A stretch of DNA of 64,000 nt from Streptomyces stelliscabiei (GCF_014873495.1 NZ_JADBGF010000001.1:4588001-4652000); one strand, 5' to 3'; shown: positions 1-8,740, numbered from the stretch's first letter. Numbers and translations: made by a program. Notes: a model not told the origin generated them from the letters alone.

Positions 1-2
1 GC

Positions 3-1448
3 CTGCTCGTCTACCTGGGCATCGGCATCGCCATGGGCCAGGACGGCATCGGCGACATCCACTTCGACAACGCCGAACTGACCCAGGTCATCGGCTACGC
101 GGCCCTCGTCGTGATCCTCGCGGAGGGCGGCCTCGGCACGAAGTGGAAGGAGATCAAACCGGCCCTGCCGGCCGCCGCCTCACTGGCGCTGGTCGGGGTC
201 GCGGTGAGCGTCGGCGTCACCGCCGCGGGCGCGCACTATCTGATCGGGCTGGAGTGGCGACAGTCACTCATCATCGGCGCGGTCGTGTCCTCCACGGACG
301 CGGCGGCCGTCTTCTCCGTGCTGCGCAAGATCCCCCTCCCCGCGCGCGTGACGGGCACCCTGGAGGCCGAGTCCGGCTTCAACGACGCCCCGGTCGTGAT
401 CCTCGTCGCCTCGCTCTCCATGGCCGGACCGGTCGAACACTGGTACGTCCTCATCGGCGAGATAGCGCTGGAACTGGCGATCGGCGCCGCCGTCGGACTC
501 GCCGTGGGCTGGCTGGGCTCCTGGGGCCTGCGGCATGTGGCGCTGCCCGCCTCCGGCCTCTACCCGATCGCCGTCATGGCCATCGCCGTCACCGCCTACG
601 CGGCCGGTGCCATGGCCCACGGCAGCGGCTTCCTCGCCGTCTACCTGGCCTCCGTGGTGCTCGGCAACGCCAAGCTGCCGCACTGGCCGGCCACGCGCGG
701 CTTCGCCGAGGGCGTCGGCTGGATCGCCCAGATCGGCATGTTCGTCCTGCTCGGCCTGCTCGTCACCCCGCACGAGATGGGCGACGACATCTGGCCCGCG
801 CTCGTCATCGGCCTGGTGCTGACCATGGTGGCGCGACCGCTGAGCGTCATCGTGGCGCTGACGCCGTTCCGGGTCCCGTGGCGGGAGCAGACACTGCTGT
901 CGTGGGCCGGCCTGCGCGGCGCGGTGCCCATCATCCTGGCGACGATCCCCATGGTGAGCGGGATCGAGGGCAGCCGCCGGATCTTCAACATCGTCTTCGT
1001 ACTGGTCGTGGTCTACACCCTCGTCCAGGGGCCGACACTGCCCTGGCTGGCCCGCAAGCTGCGCCTCGGCGGCTCCGGCGACGAGGCCGCCGACCTCGGC
1101 ATCGAGTCGGCACCGCTGGAGCGGCTGCGCGGTCACCTGCTGTCCGTCGCCATCCCCGAGAAGTCCCGGATGCACGGCGTCGAGGTCAACGAGCTGCGGC
1201 TCCCCCCGGGCGCCGCCGTCACCCTCGTCGTCCGCGACGGCACCTCCTTCGTGCCGCTGCCGACCACGGTCCTGCGCCGCGGTGACGAACTGCTCGTCGT
1301 CGCCACGGACCCGGTCCGCGACCAGGCCGAACGCCGCCTCAGGGCCGTCGGCCAGGGCGGCAAGCTGGCGGACTGGCTGGGAACGGGCAACGGGAACAGC
1401 GCCGGCAACGGGAACAAGCACGGGAAGAACGGTGGGGCGGGTCGTTAA
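3..1448 (+). CDS. Cation/proton antiporter, CPA1/NhaP2 type with C-terminal TrkA-C domain (5' partial)
   Basis: The reading frame is open from the first bases of the window, so the true start lies upstream; an internal ATG at 33 is not the start. The visible protein is a run of about ten hydrophobic helices with conserved acidic stretches (SSTDAAAVFS and ESGFNDAP) typical of the CPA1 Na+/H+ and K+/H+ exchanger core. A soluble C-terminal segment of roughly 100 residues (from about SVAIPEKSRMHG to ELLVVATDP) looks like a TrkA-C/RCK-C ligand-binding domain, which points to the NhaP2/CvrA K+/H+ branch. The last residues are Gly/Asn-rich and low in complexity. It should act in the membrane in pH or potassium homeostasis. 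Ion specificity cannot be read from the sequence. Confidence 0.88.
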   Translation: MLVYLGIGIAMGQDGIGDIHFDNAELTQVIGYAALVVILAEGGLGTKWKEIKPALPAAASLALVGVAVSVGVTAAGAHYLIGLEWRQSLIIGAVVSSTDAAAVFSVLRKIPLPARVTGTLEAESGFNDAPVVILVASLSMAGPVEHWYVLIGEIALELAIGAAVGLAVGWLGSWGLRHVALPASGLYPIAVMAIAVTAYAAGAMAHGSGFLAVYLASVVLGNAKLPHWPATRGFAEGVGWIAQIGMFVLLGLLVTPHEMGDDIWPALVIGLVLTMVARPLSVIVALTPFRVPWREQTLLSWAGLRGAVPIILATIPMVSGIEGSRRIFNIVFVLVVVYTLVQGPTLPWLARKLRLGGSGDEAADLGIESAPLERLRGHLLSVAIPEKSRMHGVEVNELRLPPGAAVTLVVRDGTSFVPLPTTVLRRGDELLVVATDPVRDQAERRLRAVGQGGKLADWLGTGNGNSAGNGNKHGKNGGAGR

Positions 1449-1714
1449 GAGCAGGTTTCGTCCTGTTCACACCCTCTGGAATCGGGGGTGCGACCGCCCA
1501 TGGTGCTCGTTTTCACAGGCGACCCGGCCGATCACCCCTGTACGATGAAGGCGCACTTGATCGGACCAACTCTGCCTGACGCAGAGCTGGCGCGACCGTA
1601 TGGCGGCCGGAACGCCCCTCGCAGTGGGCTCCGGCATCTACCGCAGTAGCGCAAGAGGACAGCTCTCGGCGCCCCCCGCACGGGCGCGCTACCAGGCGGC
1701 GGAAAGGCACGGCC

Positions 1715-3004
1715 GTGGCATCCACGGTCACCTCGAACACCTCGAACACTCCGAAGGCGTCCCGCCCGGGATACGGGCAGTTGCTGCGCACCCCGCGCGC
1801 GTGGACGTTCCTTCTCCCCGGCTTCGCGGCCCGTCAGCCGTTCGCCATGCTGACCATCTCCATCGTGCTGCTGGTCCAGCACACCACCGGCTCGTACGGG
1901 GCGGCCGGCGCGGTGGCCGCCGCCACCGGTGTCTCCATGGCCCTGTTCGCCCCCTACAGCGGCCGCCTCGCCGACCGGCACGGGCAGCGGGCCGTCCTGA
2001 TCCCCGGCGTCCTCGTCCACGGGGCCGCCGGCCTCACCCTCACGGCGCTGGCCCTGATGGACGCCCCCCTGTGGGCGCTGTTCGTCGCCGCCGTGCCGAC
2101 GGGCGCCTCGGTGCCGCAGGTCGGCCCCATGGTGCGGGCCCGCTGGGGCGTCAAGCTCCAGGACTCGCCCCTGATGAGCACCGCCGCCGCCTTCGAGTCC
2201 GTCACCGACGAGCTGACCTTCGTGCTCGGCCCGCTGCTCGCGACCGCGCTCTGCACCGCCGTGCACCCGGCCGCCGGCCTGCTCACCGAGGCCGGGCTCA
2301 CCCTGATCGGCGGCCTGTTGTTCGCCGCGCAGCGCGCCACCCAGCCCAAGGTCGTCTCCGTGGCGCACGCGCGCGTGGAGCGCGTCTCCGCCCTGTCCGT
2401 CCCCGGGGTGCGCGTCCTGATCGTCACCTTCCTGGGCATCGGCTCCGTCTTCGGCGGTATGCAGGTCTCGCTCGCCGCCTTCTCCGAGTCGATCGGCGAG
2501 CCCGGCCTGAACGGCGTCCTGTACGGCGTCTTCGCCGCCGGCAACATGCTCTCCGGCATCGTCTGCGGCGCCATCGCCTGGAAGGGGGCCCCTCAGCGGC
2601 GCCTGATCGTCGGCTACACGGCCCTCGCGGTGGTCGCCTCCGCCCTGTGGACCGCCGATTCGGTGCTCGTCCTCGCCGCGCTCGGCCTGCTGGTCGGCAT
2701 GTGCATCGCCCCCGCACTGATCACCGGTTACACGCTGGTCGACTCGCTGGTCCCGTCCGGCGCCCGCACGGAGGCCTTCACCTGGCTCACCGGCGCGGTC
2801 GCGCTCGGCCAGGCGGCCGCCGTCACGGCCGCCGGGCAACTGGAGGACCGGCTGTGGACCGGCGCCGGATTCCTGGTCCCCGCGGCCGGTACGGTACTGG
2901 CCCTGGCCACCCTGTTCGCGCTGCGTACGCGGCTGGTGGGCCGGCCCCGGAGCCGTACCGTCGCGCGTGTCGTCGGTCACCGAGTGCCGGTGACAGTGGA
3001 CTGA
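1715..3004 (+). CDS. MFS transporter
   Basis: This 429-residue protein has about twelve hydrophobic helices and the MFS loop signature GRLADRHGQR after the second helix, so it is a major facilitator superfamily carrier, probably drug- or sugar-efflux-like. The start is GTG with an A/G-rich ribosome-binding site (GGAAAGG) upstream. It is a single-gene unit: 266 bases separate it from the antiporter and 70 bases separate it from the CIRCE-controlled gene downstream. The substrate is not predictable from the sequence. Confidence 0.85.
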   Translation: MASTVTSNTSNTPKASRPGYGQLLRTPRAWTFLLPGFAARQPFAMLTISIVLLVQHTTGSYGAAGAVAAATGVSMALFAPYSGRLADRHGQRAVLIPGVLVHGAAGLTLTALALMDAPLWALFVAAVPTGASVPQVGPMVRARWGVKLQDSPLMSTAAAFESVTDELTFVLGPLLATALCTAVHPAAGLLTEAGLTLIGGLLFAAQRATQPKVVSVAHARVERVSALSVPGVRVLIVTFLGIGSVFGGMQVSLAAFSESIGEPGLNGVLYGVFAAGNMLSGIVCGAIAWKGAPQRRLIVGYTALAVVASALWTADSVLVLAALGLLVGMCIAPALITGYTLVDSLVPSGARTEAFTWLTGAVALGQAAAVTAAGQLEDRLWTGAGFLVPAAGTVLALATLFALRTRLVGRPRSRTVARVVGHRVPVTVD

Positions 3005-3035
3005 TCCCGGGGGAATAGGTCACTATGGACCGTCG

Positions 3036-3062
3036 TTAGCACTCATCGAGTGAGAGTGCCAG
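3036..3062 (+). promoter_or_regulatory. CIRCE-like HrcA operator
   Basis: TTAGCACTC, nine bases, then GAGTGCCAG. The left arm matches the CIRCE consensus exactly. The right arm has the GAGTGCCA ending found at Streptomyces heat-shock operators. The right arm runs directly into the AGGAGG ribosome-binding site of the gene starting at 3075, so HrcA bound here could block transcription or initiation. Confidence 0.75.
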
Positions 3063-3074
3063 GAGGAAGAGCCA

Positions 3075-3416
3075 GTGCCGACGTACCAGTACCAGTGCAC
3101 CGAATGCGGTGAGGGCCTCGAAGCGGTGCAGAAGTTCACCGACGACGCCCTGACCGAGTGCCCCGCCTGCAACGGCCGCCTCAAGAAGGTGTTCTCCGCG
3201 GTCGGCATCGTCTTCAAGGGCTCCGGTTTCTACCGGAACGACAGCCGTGGCTCCTCGTCGAGCAGCAGCCCGGCGACGTCGAAGGGCTCGTCGGAGACGA
3301 AGTCGTCCTCGGACGCGAAGCCCTCGTCGTCCTCGTCGTCCTCGTCTTCGTCGTCCTCCGACTCGAAGTCGTCGTCCGCGGGCTCCTCCTCCACGAGCAG
3401 CACCTCGGCCGCCTAG
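3075..3416 (+). CDS. FmdB-family zinc-ribbon protein with Ser-rich tail
   Basis: The 113-residue protein opens with the FmdB/putative regulatory protein fold: MPTYQYQC at the start and two Cys pairs (C8/C11 and C29/C32) that would bind one zinc. The conserved segment KVFSAVGIVFKGSGFY follows. From about residue 58 the protein becomes almost pure serine with scattered Lys/Ala/Thr, probably a disordered tail. The start is GTG with an excellent AGGAGG site. The upstream CIRCE-like operator suggests heat-shock control, which fits small zinc proteins that accompany protein quality control. The biochemical role of FmdB proteins is not established. Confidence 0.88.
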   Translation: MPTYQYQCTECGEGLEAVQKFTDDALTECPACNGRLKKVFSAVGIVFKGSGFYRNDSRGSSSSSSPATSKGSSETKSSSDAKPSSSSSSSSSSSSDSKSSSAGSSSTSSTSAA

Positions 3417-3429
3417 CGCTCCCGTCCGG

Positions 3430-3470
3430 GACCCTGCCGTCGTACGCGAGTCGTACGCGACGGCGGGGTC
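3430..3470 (+). terminator. Rho-independent-like hairpin
   Basis: Two 13-base arms (GACCCTGCCGTCG and CGACGGCGGGGTC, one G-U pair) enclose 15 bases and are followed by a T-rich stretch. It lies 13 bases after the FmdB stop codon. Confidence 0.7.
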
Positions 3471-3504
3471 TTCGGCGTTTTCCCAGCCCGGTTAGGGTGC
3501 GGGC

Positions 3505-4428
3505 ATGGCGAACACGGAGCACGTGGCGAACGGAGCGGGGCCGGTGGGCGGGACGGGTACAGCGGGCGGCACGGCGGGGACGGGCTCGGCGGGGACGGAC
3601 CTGGCGGAGATCGGGGTCATCGGGGGGTCGGGGTTCTACTCCTTCCTCGACGACGTGACCGAGATACAGGTCGACACCCCCTACGGGCCGCCCAGTGACT
3701 CCCTCTTCCTCGGTGAGATCGCCGGACGCCGGGTCGCGTTCCTGCCCCGCCACGGGCGCGGGCACCATCTGCCGCCGCACCGCATCAACTACCGGGCCAA
3801 CCTGTGGGCGCTGCGTTCCGTCGGCGCGCGCCAGGTGCTCGGCCCGTGTGCGGTGGGCGGTCTGCGGCCGGAGTACGGACCGGGCACGCTTCTCGTCCCC
3901 GACCAGCTGGTGGACCGCACCAAGTCCCGCACCCAGACCTACTTCGACGGTCTCCCGCTGCCCGGCGGGGCCATCCCCAACGTCGTCCATGTCTCGCTCG
4001 CCGACCCCTACTGCCCCGTGGGCCGCGAGGCGGCCCTCGACGCGGCGCGCGGCCGGGACTGGGAACCGGTGGACGGCGGCACCCTGGTGGTGATCGAGGG
4101 CCCCCGTTTCTCCACCCGCGCCGAGTCCCTGTGGCACCAGGCCCAGGGCTGGTCCGTCGTCGGTATGACCGGCCACCCCGAGGCCGTCCTCGCCCGCGAA
4201 CTGGAGCTCTGCTACAGCACCCTGACCCTCGTCACCGACCTCGACGCGGGCGCCGAAACGGGGGAGGGCGTCTCCCACGAGGAGGTTCTGCGGGTCTTCG
4301 CCGCGAACGTCGACCGGCTGCGGGGCGTCCTCTTCGACGCGGTCGCCGCCCTGCCGCCGAACGGCAGCCGCGACTGTCTGTGCGCGAAGGCGCTGGGCGG
4401 GATGGATCCCGGGTTCGAGCTGCCGTAG
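3505..4428 (+). CDS. mtnP: S-methyl-5'-thioadenosine phosphorylase
   Basis: This 307-residue enzyme would split methylthioadenosine with phosphate into adenine and methylthioribose-1-phosphate, in the methionine-salvage and polyamine by-product pathway of the cytosol. Phosphate-loop residues GGSGFYSF sit at 40-47, RHGRGHHLPPHR at 82-93 and EGPRFSTRAE at 198-207. The purine-site motif TDLD (D245, D247) is of the adenine-accepting type rather than the Asn type of 6-oxopurine phosphorylases. The first 33 residues are a Gly/Ala/Thr-rich extension unlike the family norm, so an internal GTG at 3523 could be the real start. Confidence 0.9.
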   Translation: MANTEHVANGAGPVGGTGTAGGTAGTGSAGTDLAEIGVIGGSGFYSFLDDVTEIQVDTPYGPPSDSLFLGEIAGRRVAFLPRHGRGHHLPPHRINYRANLWALRSVGARQVLGPCAVGGLRPEYGPGTLLVPDQLVDRTKSRTQTYFDGLPLPGGAIPNVVHVSLADPYCPVGREAALDAARGRDWEPVDGGTLVVIEGPRFSTRAESLWHQAQGWSVVGMTGHPEAVLARELELCYSTLTLVTDLDAGAETGEGVSHEEVLRVFAANVDRLRGVLFDAVAALPPNGSRDCLCAKALGGMDPGFELP

Positions 4429-4652
4429 TCGGTGCCGGCGGGCGCTGGCACGGGCCGATCGGGGGAGTAGTGGCCGGGGAGTGAGCGGCGGGAGTTGTCC
4501 GCGGGCGATGAGAGCTGACGGCAGGCGGAATTCCTCGTTCGGGCGGTGGAGTTATCCACAACCTGTCGCCAGTCCACAGCCCGAAGCAGCCGTGGCCGCG
4601 AAGCCTCATCGTGGGACCGCAAGCCGATCTCACAGAGCAGGTGGTGGTCTCC

Positions 4653-5315
4653 ATGTCCTCTTCCATGTCCCGAGCCGCGTCCCCTTCCGCGTCCCCTTCC
4701 GCGTCCACGTCCCGGCCTCCTTCCGCGTCCCGACCCACGTCCCCCTCCACGTCCCGGCCCCCTTCCACGTCCCGGCCCGCGTCCGCACGGCTTCCCTCCT
4801 GGGCCGCCGGCCCGCCCGGCACCGACGCCCCTCCCACCTGCGAGGTCCCGCACTTCGCGCCGCTCCGGGTGCGCGGCGGGGCGCACCGGCTCCGCCGTCT
4901 CGCCCGCTGCCGACGACGGGCCATGGCGGCGGGCCTGGCGGTGACCGCGGCCGCGCTGCTGGTGACGGGAGCGGGGCCGGGGGAGACCGGACGGGTCAGG
5001 GGCCACCCCGTGGCCGACCCGGTCCCCGGGCGCCCCACCGCCGCCGGGACGGTGACCGCGCCGGTCCGCATCGCCGACGGCGCGACGGTACGGCTGCTGC
5101 GCCCCGGCGACCGCGTCGACGTGATCGCGGCCGAGGAGTCCGCCACGGGCGCCGGGGCCGCGCGGATCGTCGCCCGCGGTGCCCGTGTGTCCAAGGTGCC
5201 GGCCGCCGACGCCACCGAGAGCGGAGCCCTGGTCGTGCTGACCGTGCCCCGCCGCACCGCGGCCCGGCTGGCCGGCGCGGGCGCCACGTCCCGGTTGGCG
5301 GTGACGCTGTGGTGA
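4653..5315 (+). CDS. SAF-domain protein, RcpC/CpaB-like
   Basis: The C-terminal half (from about GRPTAAGTVTAPVRIADG to the end) has the pattern of the SAF/RcpC domain found in CpaB-type proteins: an RLLRPGDRVDVIA core and a closing VVLTVPRRTAARLAG segment. A hydrophobic helix (AAGLAVTAAALLVTGAG) precedes it, so the domain is likely exported and membrane-anchored. The N-terminal 45 residues are a Ser/Pro/Arg repeat encoded by CGTCCC-type repeats. The frame is open from 4611; ATG 4653 or even ATG 4923 may be the true start. No pilus genes are beside it. It sits between the phosphorylase and mscL. Confidence 0.65.
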   Translation: MSSSMSRAASPSASPSASTSRPPSASRPTSPSTSRPPSTSRPASARLPSWAAGPPGTDAPPTCEVPHFAPLRVRGGAHRLRRLARCRRRAMAAGLAVTAAALLVTGAGPGETGRVRGHPVADPVPGRPTAAGTVTAPVRIADGATVRLLRPGDRVDVIAAEESATGAGAARIVARGARVSKVPAADATESGALVVLTVPRRTAARLAGAGATSRLAVTLW

Positions 5316-5414
5316 CGTCACGTCCCACGATGGCGGGACCCGGCTGGACACCCGGGCCCGGCCCTGACGTAGGTTGCGGAGTCGTTTGTTCCACAATCAG
5401 CGCAGAAGGGCCTC

Positions 5415-5894
5415 GTGGTGAGCAAGCAGAAGCAGCCGAGCGTCTGGGAGGGCTTCAAGGCCTTCCTGATGCGGGGGAACGTGGTCGACCTGGCCGTCGC
5501 CGTGGTCATCGGCGCGGCCTTCACCAACATCGTCAACTCGGTGGTGAAGGGCGTCATCAGCCCGCTGGTGGGAGCGTTCGGCACGAAGAACCTCGACCAG
5601 TACCGCTCGTGTCTGAAGGACCCCTGCACGGTGGCGGCGGACGGCACGGTCACCGACGGGGTGGCGATCCTCTGGGGCACGGTGCTGAACGCGACGCTCA
5701 CGTTCCTCATCACCGCGGCCGTCGTCTACTTCCTGATGGTGCTTCCCATGGCCAAGTACCTGGCCCGCCAGGAGGCCCGCCGCAAGGCGAAGGAAGGCAC
5801 GCACGAGGTCATCGAGGTGACCGAGCTGGAGGTTCTGAAGGAGATCCGCGACGCCCTGGTGGCCCAGCGCGGTTCCGGTCACGACCGCACCTAG
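5415..5894 (+). CDS. mscL: Large-conductance mechanosensitive channel
   Basis: The 159-residue protein matches MscL throughout: an amphipathic N-terminus (WEGFKAFLMRGNVVDLAV), a first membrane helix with the pore-lining Gly/Ala pattern (VVIGAAFTNIVNS), a periplasmic loop with a Cys pair (SCLKDPC), a second helix, and a charged C-terminal helix (EVTELEVLKEIRDAL). It is an emergency valve opened by membrane tension in hypo-osmotic shock. Two GTG codons at 5415 and 5418 follow an AGAAGGG ribosome-binding site; either may be used. Confidence 0.95.
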   Translation: MVSKQKQPSVWEGFKAFLMRGNVVDLAVAVVIGAAFTNIVNSVVKGVISPLVGAFGTKNLDQYRSCLKDPCTVAADGTVTDGVAILWGTVLNATLTFLITAAVVYFLMVLPMAKYLARQEARRKAKEGTHEVIEVTELEVLKEIRDALVAQRGSGHDRT

Positions 5895-5925
5895 CGGCGG
5901 CGTTCGCGGCGCTGGGCCGACGGTG

Positions 5926-6108
5926 TCAGAGGTGGTGGGGCGGCTTCTCGTCGAGGAAGCGCTTCAGGTCGGCCGCGCTGTCGCCGCCGTCGCCGGGCCG
6001 CTCGCCCCACCCGTGGTCGGTGTCGTCGGACGACGGCCGGCTGAGCGGGTCGTCGAAGACCAGCGCGGCCTTGGGGTCACGCGGTTCGGGGGTGGGAGCG
6101 GTAGCCAT
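5926..6108 (-). CDS. Conserved small acidic protein
   Basis: Sixty residues, read convergently toward mscL with 31 bases between the stop codons. It begins MATAPTPEPRDPKAALVF and ends LKRFLDEKPPHHL, with an Asp/Gly-rich middle. The sequence is acidic, has no membrane segment or Cys motif, and resembles small hypothetical proteins common in Streptomyces. ATG 6108 gives the compact form; a longer open frame upstream is compositionally noise. Function unknown. Confidence 0.65.
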   Translation of the reverse strand: MATAPTPEPRDPKAALVFDDPLSRPSSDDTDHGWGERPGDGGDSAADLKRFLDEKPPHHL

Positions 6109-6272
6109 GCTTCCAGGGTACGGCCCCGATCCCGGTCGGCGGCCGGTCGCAGCCTCTCCCCCCGGGCCACCCACACGGTCGCCGGGCCCGTCCGCGCACT
6201 CCCCCGGCCCCGCCGGGCACTTGTGCGCACCCGAGCGAGAATTCCCCCGGCTTATCTGGTGTGCTTGGCCCC

Positions 6273-7604
6273 ATGACGTCCAGTTCCACGCCCTCGGCCC
6301 CCTCGGGTCCGGAACCGACCCCGGGCTCCGGCACGGCCTCGGCCACGCCCCGGGCCTCGGCCTCCGCCTCCCACTCCGGCGGCGGCCGGGCCCCGGTGCG
6401 CAGGCTGGTCGCGCGGGGGCGTGGGGAGGAACACCGGGTCGCCTCACCGCTGGAACTCCTCTTCGACCTCTGCTTCGTGGTCGCCGTGGCCCAGGCGGGC
6501 GTCCAACTCGTGCACGCGGTCGCGGAGGCCCACGCGGCCGAGGGCATCGTGAACTACGCGATGGTCTTCTTCGCGATCTGGTGGGCCTGGATGAACTTCA
6601 CCTGGTTCGCCTCGGCGTACGACAACGACGACGTGCCGTACCGACTGGTGACCCTCGTCCAGATCGCCGGGGTGCTGGTGCTCGCCGCCGGGGTCACCCG
6701 GGCCTTCGAGGACCACGACTGGCTGCTGGTCGTGCTCGGGTACGTGATCATGCGGCTGGCGATGACCGCGCAGTGGCTGCGGGCCGCGCGGACCGCGACG
6801 GGCGCCGAGCGGGGCACGGCACTGCGGTACGCGGCTGGTGTGGCGCTCTGCCAGGTCGGCTGGCTGGGGCTGCTGGTCCTCCCGGAGCCGGCCCGGCCGT
6901 GGCTGTTCCTGGTGATGGCGATCGCCGAACTGTCCGTCCCGGTGTTCGCGGAGAGAGGCTTCCAGACGTCCTGGCATCCGCATCACATCGCCGAGCGGTA
7001 CGGCCTGTTCACCATCATCGTGCTCGGCGAGACGATCCTGGCGGCGACGGTCGCCGTGAAGTCCGCGGTGGACGACGAGGACGCGCTGGGCGAGCTGTTG
7101 CCGATCGCGTCGGGCGGCCTGCTGATCGTGTTCTCGGCGTGGTGGGTCTACTTCACCGTCCCCATCCACGGCCATCTGCGCTCCAGCAAGGAAAGCTTCC
7201 TGTGGGGTTACGGCCACTACCTGATCTTCGCCTCGGCGGCCGCGATCGGCGCCGGGCTGGAGGTCGCGGTGGAGCAGGCGGTGGGCAAGGCGCACATCTC
7301 CACACTGGCCGCGTCCGCCGCGGTGACCCTGCCGACGGCGCTGTATCTCCTCTCCGTGTGGGCCCTGCACGCCCGCCACTACAAGGTGGGCACGGCCCGG
7401 CAGGCCGTGCTGCCGCTCTCCGCGCTGGCCGTGGTCGTGTGCACGTTCCTGGGCCACTGGGCGGTCCTGACCGCGGGCGTCGTGGCCGCCGTGACGGTCG
7501 CGGCCGGGGTCGCACTCAGCGCCCGCGACCACCGTGCCGAGGAGACCCACAGGGACCTCGGGACGAGCCCGGCCCACGACACCCGTGACGCCCATGGCAG
7601 TTGA
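6273..7604 (+). CDS. ltrA: Low-temperature requirement A (LtrA) family membrane protein
   Basis: The 443-residue protein carries the LtrA signature SPLELLFDLCFVVAVAQ followed by about ten hydrophobic helices, including NYAMVFFAIWWAWMNFTWFAS and the HHIAERYGLFTIIVLGE segment. LtrA proteins are named from Listeria, where loss affects growth in the cold; their transport or enzymatic role is unknown. ATG 6273 is preferred over an upstream GTG at 6261. The first 45 residues are low-complexity Ser/Pro/Gly. The stop overlaps the start of the next gene, so the two are probably translated together. Confidence 0.88.
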   Translation: MTSSSTPSAPSGPEPTPGSGTASATPRASASASHSGGGRAPVRRLVARGRGEEHRVASPLELLFDLCFVVAVAQAGVQLVHAVAEAHAAEGIVNYAMVFFAIWWAWMNFTWFASAYDNDDVPYRLVTLVQIAGVLVLAAGVTRAFEDHDWLLVVLGYVIMRLAMTAQWLRAARTATGAERGTALRYAAGVALCQVGWLGLLVLPEPARPWLFLVMAIAELSVPVFAERGFQTSWHPHHIAERYGLFTIIVLGETILAATVAVKSAVDDEDALGELLPIASGGLLIVFSAWWVYFTVPIHGHLRSSKESFLWGYGHYLIFASAAAIGAGLEVAVEQAVGKAHISTLAASAAVTLPTALYLLSVWALHARHYKVGTARQAVLPLSALAVVVCTFLGHWAVLTAGVVAAVTVAAGVALSARDHRAEETHRDLGTSPAHDTRDAHGS

Positions 7605-8625
7605 CGCGCTCACCGACGTCGCCGGCCTGCGAGTCGGTCACGCCACCCGGGTCGGCGGGGGCTGGCTCACCGGGACCACGGTCGTGCTGGCCCCGGAGGG
7701 CGGCGCGGTCGCGGCCGTGGACGTGCGCGGGGGCGGGCCCGGCACCAAGGAGACGGACGCGCTCGACCCGCGCAACCTGGTGCAGAAGGTCGAGGCGGTG
7801 GTCCTGACCGGCGGCAGCGCGTACGGGCTGGACTCGGCGTCGGGTGTGATGGCCTGGCTGGAGGAGCGGGGGCGGGGCGTGCGGGTCGGCCGTGACCCGG
7901 CGCACGTGGTGCCGGTGGTGCCGGCGGCCTGTGTCTTCGACCTGGGCCGGGGCGGGGACTTCACAGCCAGACCCGATGCCGCGCTCGGCCGGGCCGCGGT
8001 CGAGGCGGCCGACGCGAGCGGGCCCGGCGCCCCGGTGGCGGAAGGCTGCGTGGGTGCCGGGACGGGGGCGACGGTCGGGCTCCTCAAGGGCGGCATCGGC
8101 ACCGCGAGCACCGTGCTGGAGTCGGGCATCACGGTGGCCGCGCTGGTGGTGGCCAACGCGGCGGGCTCGGTGACGGATCCGGAGACGGGGGTGCTGTACG
8201 GGGAGCTGCTCCAGGGGCGTAGGGCGTATCCGGCGCCGGAGGTCCACGACAGAGCGCGGCGCCGGATCGCCGAGGCCGCCGCGGAGAGCCCCCCTCCCCC
8301 GATGAACACCACGCTGGCCGTGGTCGCGACCGACGCCGACCTGACCCGCGCCCAGGCCCAGAAGCTGGCCGGGACGGCGCACGACGGCATCGCCCGCGCC
8401 GTGCGTCCCGTGCATCTGCTCAACGACGGGGACACGGTGTTCACCCTGGCGACGGGCGCCCGCCCGCTGCCGCCGCAGGCCGGTCCCCTCGCACTGAACG
8501 AACTCCTTGCGGCGGGGGCGGACCTGGTGACGCGGGCGATCGTGCGGGCGGTGCGGGCGGCCGCGTCGGTGGACGGGCCGGGTGGTGTGTGGCCGTCGTA
8601 CGGGGAGTTGTACGGAGAGACGTGA
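7594..8625 (+). CDS. P1-family (S58) peptidase, DmpA/BapA-like
   Basis: The 343-residue protein belongs to the Ntn-hydrolase P1 family of self-cleaving aminopeptidases. The N-terminal VDALTDVAGLRVGHAT and the central LTGGSAYGLDSASG segments are conserved. The autocleavage site is expected at Asn238-Thr239 in NTTLAVVATDA, with Thr239 freed as the N-terminal nucleophile, as in actinobacterial homologues where Thr replaces the Ser of DmpA. ATG 7594 overlaps the last 11 bases of ltrA, so coupling is likely. The natural substrate, possibly a beta- or D-amino-acyl peptide, is unknown. Confidence 0.88.
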   Translation: MAVDALTDVAGLRVGHATRVGGGWLTGTTVVLAPEGGAVAAVDVRGGGPGTKETDALDPRNLVQKVEAVVLTGGSAYGLDSASGVMAWLEERGRGVRVGRDPAHVVPVVPAACVFDLGRGGDFTARPDAALGRAAVEAADASGPGAPVAEGCVGAGTGATVGLLKGGIGTASTVLESGITVAALVVANAAGSVTDPETGVLYGELLQGRRAYPAPEVHDRARRRIAEAAAESPPPPMNTTLAVVATDADLTRAQAQKLAGTAHDGIARAVRPVHLLNDGDTVFTLATGARPLPPQAGPLALNELLAAGADLVTRAIVRAVRAAASVDGPGGVWPSYGELYGET

Positions 8626-8677
8626 GGGGTGACGGGCGCGAGGAGGGCATGGGAGTCGTGGGGGCCATAGGACTCGT

Positions 8678-8740
8678 GGGGGTCATGGGGGTCATGGGGG
8701 TCATGGGGGTCATGGGGGTCATGGGGGTCATGGGGGTCAA
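8678..8740. repeat. 9-bp tandem repeat, seven copies
   Basis: The unit GGGGGTCAT is repeated seven times with only the last copy altered. It lies in the gap between the peptidase and L,D-transpeptidase genes and has no stem potential of its own. Confidence 0.9.

Noticed and set aside
143..1421. Long ORFs on both strands opposite the antiporter gene
   Set aside because: They have Arg/Pro/Ala-rich or His/Asp/Gly-rich composition typical of frame shadows in GC-rich DNA and no recognisable domains.
1532..3018. ORFs of 472 and 482 codons overlapping the MFS gene
   Set aside because: The MFS frame has clear helices and motifs; the others are low-complexity shadows without start signals.
4481..7588. 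A 1035-codon plus-strand ORF spanning mscL and ltrA
   Set aside because: It crosses three well-supported genes in another frame and is Arg/Gly/Pro-rich throughout, a shadow frame.
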